From: Xanthomarina sp035306705
GTDB taxonomy: Bacteria; Bacteroidota; Bacteroidia; Flavobacteriales; Flavobacteriaceae
Length of the DNA stretch: 64,000 nt
Assembly: GCF_035306705.1 (NCBI RefSeq)
Contig: NZ_DATGNO010000078.1
Coordinates: 8,715-72,714 of the forward strand
Reading direction: 5' to 3'
In this document: one piece after another, positions 61,239-64,000 of the stretch
How the letters are laid out: every line of letters starts with the position of its first letter
Numbering within the stretch: position 1 is the first letter of the stretch
Made by a program: the position numbers and the translations under genes
The notes under the pieces: model-generated
What the model was told of the DNA's origin: nothing
Database searches by the model: none
Seen by the model: only the letters and a program-made list of their open reading frames with translations

Positions 61239-61273
61239 AAAATTCAAAATTCAAAATTCAAAATTCAAAATTC
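61239..61273 (+). repeat. tandem heptanucleotide repeat (AAAATTC)5
   Basis: Five exact copies of AAAATTC directly follow ATG 61236. Read from that ATG the frame is MKIQNSKFKIQNSKS then TAA at 61281. Because the unit is 7 bp, each copy gained shifts the frame by one; six copies would join the ATG to the lipoprotein frame that continues KKLKRFLPKFLTLVFMLGVF and Cys. Confidence 0.9.
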
Positions 61274-61318
61274 AAAAAGCTAAAGCGTTTTTTACCTAAG
61301 TTTTTAACTTTAGTGTTT

Positions 61319-63256
61319 ATGCTTGGTGTTTTTAGTTGCCAAAAAGATGATTCTTTTAACGACAGTACAATTACTAAACCAGCAAAAAACAATGTTATAG
61401 TTAAACGAGTAACACTCGATGAGATTAAAACAAATAATCAATTACAAAAGACTTTAAATAAGATTGATAAATATTTAGATGTCAGTAAGTCTAAAGATAC
61501 TAATTCAAGAATATATTCTAACGACGGTAGTTTTGTAATTTTAACAGATGAAATTGCCCAAGCAATAACCCATAATTCTGAAGCGTATACCTTTAAAATA
61601 GAGACTCCTATTCTACCAGAAGCAACCTTCGAGAATTTAATTATTGAAAAAAGAGAAAACCAAGATAAATTCTATTTTTATATCTATAGTTATAAAACCA
61701 TAACACTTGCCAATAATACTGAATTTACATTTGTAATATCCATAAAAAAAATAGACCAAGATATCATAAATATGGACGATTTTTATGATACTATAAATTC
61801 AAGCATTGTCATGGTAAATGGATGTATGTATTTTACAGACGATCATGGTAATTCTGAACTTATATGGTGTTTTGGATCTAATGCAGGTGGTTCTTCCAAT
61901 GAAGGCTCAACGGGAATTAGTGGCCCTCAAGTAAATATGGGCGATTGGGTGTACTTTTCATATGGAAGTGAAGGTTGTTATAGAACAAGAACTTTCTCTG
62001 TTCTTGACTCGTATAATACATACGAAGATCAGTATGGTGATGCATCATGGCATAATGTAACAGAAATAGAGCATAATGTACCATGCCCTAATGGGATAGG
62101 ATGGAATAATGACGGGACCAACCCTGGCAATAATGGTGGATATGATAACGAAGAAAATGATCCACACTTCAATGATGGTTTTACTCCAATAGGTTCATCT
62201 GGCGGATCTACAACACCATCAAATAATAACAACTCAACAGTTGTAACTTTACAATCTCCACCTCGAAACTTTGCTCAAGAGTTATTCACGTGTTTTTCTG
62301 GGGCAGGGATGCTTGTTAATATATCAGATTTAACTTTTTTCCAACAAAGAAATCTCGCATACTATTTACAAAAAGACAACAGCAACTTTGGGACAAACTG
62401 TAGCAGCCCACAGGCATTGGCTTTTGCTTTGGAAGCGGCACAGGCGATGAAGGATGGTGGTGAAGTTGATTTTGAAAATGAAATAATTTTAGACCCAAGT
62501 TTTTGTGAGAATGAAATTTTAGATTGTGTTTATGACACCATATTAAGCGATCCTAATTCTTTTACAAACGCAATTTTAAATAACTTTCTCAGTGAAAAAA
62601 CCGCAAAACTTAAGTTTGAAGTTGGGAATATACCTGCACAATTAGATGGTACTATTGCATTTACTTATACTAATTTGGATCCAGATAGTACAATTGCAAA
62701 TGGAGATGTTATGACAGTAAGGATTAGTTCAGAATTTTTAGAGAATGCTTCAGCCTTAGAAATTGCTTTGGTATTAATGCATGAACCTATACATGCAGAA
62801 TTATTAGATAGATCTATACAACTTGATATTATTACTCATGTAAATATTTTAGGTCATGTAAAGTTTTCGGGATCATCAAATAGTGTAACTCTTCAAGATA
62901 TGATTTTTAATATGATGATTCAGGAGTACAGAAATTACAACGGAGGAAATAGTGGACAATGGAATCATGATGCATTTACAACTTTAGGATATAGAGATAA
63001 TATGATTCAAGATTTAATTGATATTCATCCACTTTTAAATAATTCATCAGATGATTTTTTAACTAATGTTAATTCAGACCCTAACATTGTAGGTGGACCA
63101 TATACTATTCCTCAAATTATGGATTATTATAGCTGGGTTGGGCTTGAAGAAACTCAAGATTATATAAACAATGTTGCAAATGATAGTGTTGAGCTTTCCA
63201 AAAAACAGTATATTGAAGATGTAGTAAACACAATGTATAACCAAGACTGTAACTAA
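61319..63256 (+). CDS. putative lipoprotein with HExxH zincin-like motif; start out of frame with upstream ATG
   Basis: About 645 aa from ATG 61319 (or GTG 61313). From these starts only MLGVFSC precedes the lipobox Cys, too short for an export signal; the frame is open upstream and encodes KKLKRFLPKFLTLVFMLGVFSC, an ideal signal, if joined to ATG 61236. Layout: N-terminal domain (~20-170), Gly/Asn/Ser-rich linker (~190-320), C-terminal domain with HEPIH (His490, Glu491, His494, counted from 61313) and a possible third ligand His552 in QWNHD. HExxH suggests a zinc metallopeptidase; the family is not recognised. The next gene follows after 1 bp. Possibly an effector or toxin, by inference. Confidence 0.65.
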   Translation: MLGVFSCQKDDSFNDSTITKPAKNNVIVKRVTLDEIKTNNQLQKTLNKIDKYLDVSKSKDTNSRIYSNDGSFVILTDEIAQAITHNSEAYTFKIETPILPEATFENLIIEKRENQDKFYFYIYSYKTITLANNTEFTFVISIKKIDQDIINMDDFYDTINSSIVMVNGCMYFTDDHGNSELIWCFGSNAGGSSNEGSTGISGPQVNMGDWVYFSYGSEGCYRTRTFSVLDSYNTYEDQYGDASWHNVTEIEHNVPCPNGIGWNNDGTNPGNNGGYDNEENDPHFNDGFTPIGSSGGSTTPSNNNNSTVVTLQSPPRNFAQELFTCFSGAGMLVNISDLTFFQQRNLAYYLQKDNSNFGTNCSSPQALAFALEAAQAMKDGGEVDFENEIILDPSFCENEILDCVYDTILSDPNSFTNAILNNFLSEKTAKLKFEVGNIPAQLDGTIAFTYTNLDPDSTIANGDVMTVRISSEFLENASALEIALVLMHEPIHAELLDRSIQLDIITHVNILGHVKFSGSSNSVTLQDMIFNMMIQEYRNYNGGNSGQWNHDAFTTLGYRDNMIQDLIDIHPLLNNSSDDFLTNVNSDPNIVGGPYTIPQIMDYYSWVGLEETQDYINNVANDSVELSKKQYIEDVVNTMYNQDCN

Positions 63257-63257
63257 A

Positions 63258-63788
63258 ATGAAAACTCAATTAAATATTGTATTACTATTAATAATTACTA
63301 CGCTTTGCAATAGTAATTATGCTCAAAATAAAGTTAATAATGATATTGAAAATTACTATATATATATTAGTAGCTTTGGTCCAGAATTAATGGCTTACCG
63401 TGCATATTTTTCAATTGATAGTACAGATGATGATTTTTATAAAGAAACCTATTTTTTTAGGATAAATTATACAGAACCTGTGGATTTCCAACCATTATAT
63501 TCTTTAGGAAGACGTATTGCAGTAGATTTAGATACCATAAACCTAATAAAACCAAAAGAATATTTCAAAGGAAAGTCATACTGCGAAATTCATAAGGAAT
63601 TAAGTTTAATGACCTCTCGAAACGGTAAAAGGCTAATTATAATAACTGACCTATCAAATACTGATCGGCTAAAAGAGGATCCAGATAAAAAATATATGAT
63701 ATGGTATGCTAGTTATGATGGAAGTATTATGGCAGATTTTGTGTGGACTAATATGAGGGGAAAGCACATATTGGAATGGGGTGAATAA
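63258..63788 (+). CDS. secreted protein of unknown function coupled to the HExxH lipoprotein
   Basis: 176 aa. Signal peptide MKTQLNIVLLLIITTLCNSNYAQ. Mature part of mixed alpha/beta character with VNNDIENYYIYISSFGPELMAYR and KRLIIITDLSNTDRL. No recognised domain. It begins 1 bp after the lipoprotein stop, so it depends on the same transcript; a role as inhibitor or immunity partner of the putative metallopeptidase is a guess from the gene pairing. A strong terminator follows. Confidence 0.65.
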   Translation: MKTQLNIVLLLIITTLCNSNYAQNKVNNDIENYYIYISSFGPELMAYRAYFSIDSTDDDFYKETYFFRINYTEPVDFQPLYSLGRRIAVDLDTINLIKPKEYFKGKSYCEIHKELSLMTSRNGKRLIIITDLSNTDRLKEDPDKKYMIWYASYDGSIMADFVWTNMRGKHILEWGE

Positions 63789-63817
63789 TTTAAAAATTAT
63801 TTATAAAACTGTTTAAA

Positions 63818-63856
63818 AAAAGCATCTCATCCAAATCTTCAATGAGATGCTTTTCT
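63818..63856. terminator. bidirectional intrinsic terminator
   Basis: AAAAGCATCTCAT (63818-63830) pairs perfectly over 13 bp with ATGAGATGCTTTT (63842-63854), with A-run before and T-run after. Serves the plus-strand pair and the minus-strand gene end beyond. Confidence 0.9.
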
Positions 63857-63861
63857 ATTAT

Positions 63862-63900
63862 TTAAACAAACAAAGCCTTCAACTCCATAGCATCGTTATA
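63862..63900 (-). pseudogene. duplicated C-terminal coding fragment (ends MELKALFV)
   Basis: Minus-strand frame EYNDAMELKALFV followed by TAA at 63862-63864. The last codons parallel the gene end at 63980-64000 (LKALFI and stop), 16 of 21 bases identical. It looks like a second copy of the 3' end of that gene, with a REP-like palindrome joined to its upstream side. Confidence 0.5.
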
Positions 63901-63938
63901 TTCTTGCGCCTGCCTGTCGGCAGACAGGAAAGCAGGAA
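63901..63938. repeat. REP-like palindromic repeat, copy 2
   Basis: Core hairpin CCTGTC-GGCA-GACAGG (63913-63928) with the same flanks as the copy after dut (55687-55725). Lies between the two copies of the ...LKALF gene end. Confidence 0.8.
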
Positions 63939-63979
63939 ATCGAAGATTCAGCGAAGTTAATCTCACACTAAAACACCAA

Positions 63980-64000
63980 TTATATAAATAGCGCCTTCAA
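63980..64000 (-). CDS. 3' end of a minus-strand gene running off the window
   Basis: Only LKALFI and the TAA (63980-63982) are visible. The assignment as a gene end rests on its resemblance to the fragment at 63862. Product unknown. Confidence 0.4.
   Translation of the reverse strand: MKALFI

Overview
The window is a compact, AT-rich chromosomal segment of a member of the Bacteroidota, most likely family Flavobacteriaceae. This rests on recognised content rather than any database search: a type IX secretion (T9SS) component (SprE/PorW), a T9SS sorting domain on a secreted protein, an Omp85 protein with a lipoprotein signal next to TamB (the TamL arrangement), DUF4292/DUF5687-type proteins, ATP synthase genes without atpD/atpC, a ribonucleotide reductase whose ATP-cone sits on the small subunit, and promoter elements of the TTTG / TAnnTTTG type. 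Several genes start at TTG or GTG.

Layout. 1-5319 (minus): end of an S41 protease gene, rnpA, an M1 aminopeptidase, a subtilase lipoprotein and a metallo-beta-lactamase-fold hydrolase. 5464-7921 (plus): a DUF202 protein and a CPA-type antiporter. 7957-8212: two copies of a ~95-bp repeat between antiporter and lepA. 8216-17836: lepA, an outer-membrane barrel protein, a beta-propeller lipoprotein, an M28 peptidase, dusB, a LolE-like permease and rbfA. 18027-23590: methylmalonyl-CoA epimerase, a CAT-anticodon tRNA, a GIY-YIG endonuclease gene followed by a palindrome-interrupted duplicate of the tRNA 3' half, a structured leader, nrdB-nrdA, a DsbA-like protein and a small membrane protein. 24133-31783: a T9SS-secreted protein and an RND efflux operon. 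31820-40323: tandem repeats, a YxNQA-repeat secreted protein, a 47-codon minus-strand gene and the TamB-TamL pair. 40490-43982: an iron-sulfur flavoprotein reductase and an ABC exporter. 44150-53048: sprE, a bactofilin, AtpZ/AtpI-like genes and atpBEFHAG. 53154-61005: a lipoprotein, a flippase, dut, a zinc-ribbon protein, a nucleotidyltransferase, a TPR protein, a DUF4292 lipoprotein and an EnvC-like protein. 61236-63788: a lipoprotein with an HExxH motif and a tightly coupled secreted partner. The window ends in a duplicated 3' gene end.

Functionally this is mainly a housekeeping and cell-envelope region: outer-membrane biogenesis (TamB/TamL, LolE-like, DUF4292), secretion and gliding (SprE), efflux, peptidoglycan remodelling (EnvC-like), energy (ATP synthase) and nucleotide supply (RNR, dUTPase).

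The most interesting signals are (i) five tandem copies of a 7-bp unit right after an ATG at 61236, which currently put that ATG out of frame with the 61319-63256 lipoprotein; one more copy would restore a textbook lipoprotein signal peptide, so this looks like an OFF-phase contingency locus; (ii) a GIY-YIG gene between an intact tRNA and a duplicated tRNA 3' half in which two 18-bp palindromes each replace 5 nt in the same TC...CAG context; (iii) a dense set of inverted repeats in front of nrdBA; and (iv) strong hairpins at several atp gene junctions. All functional claims are from sequence reading and family knowledge only.
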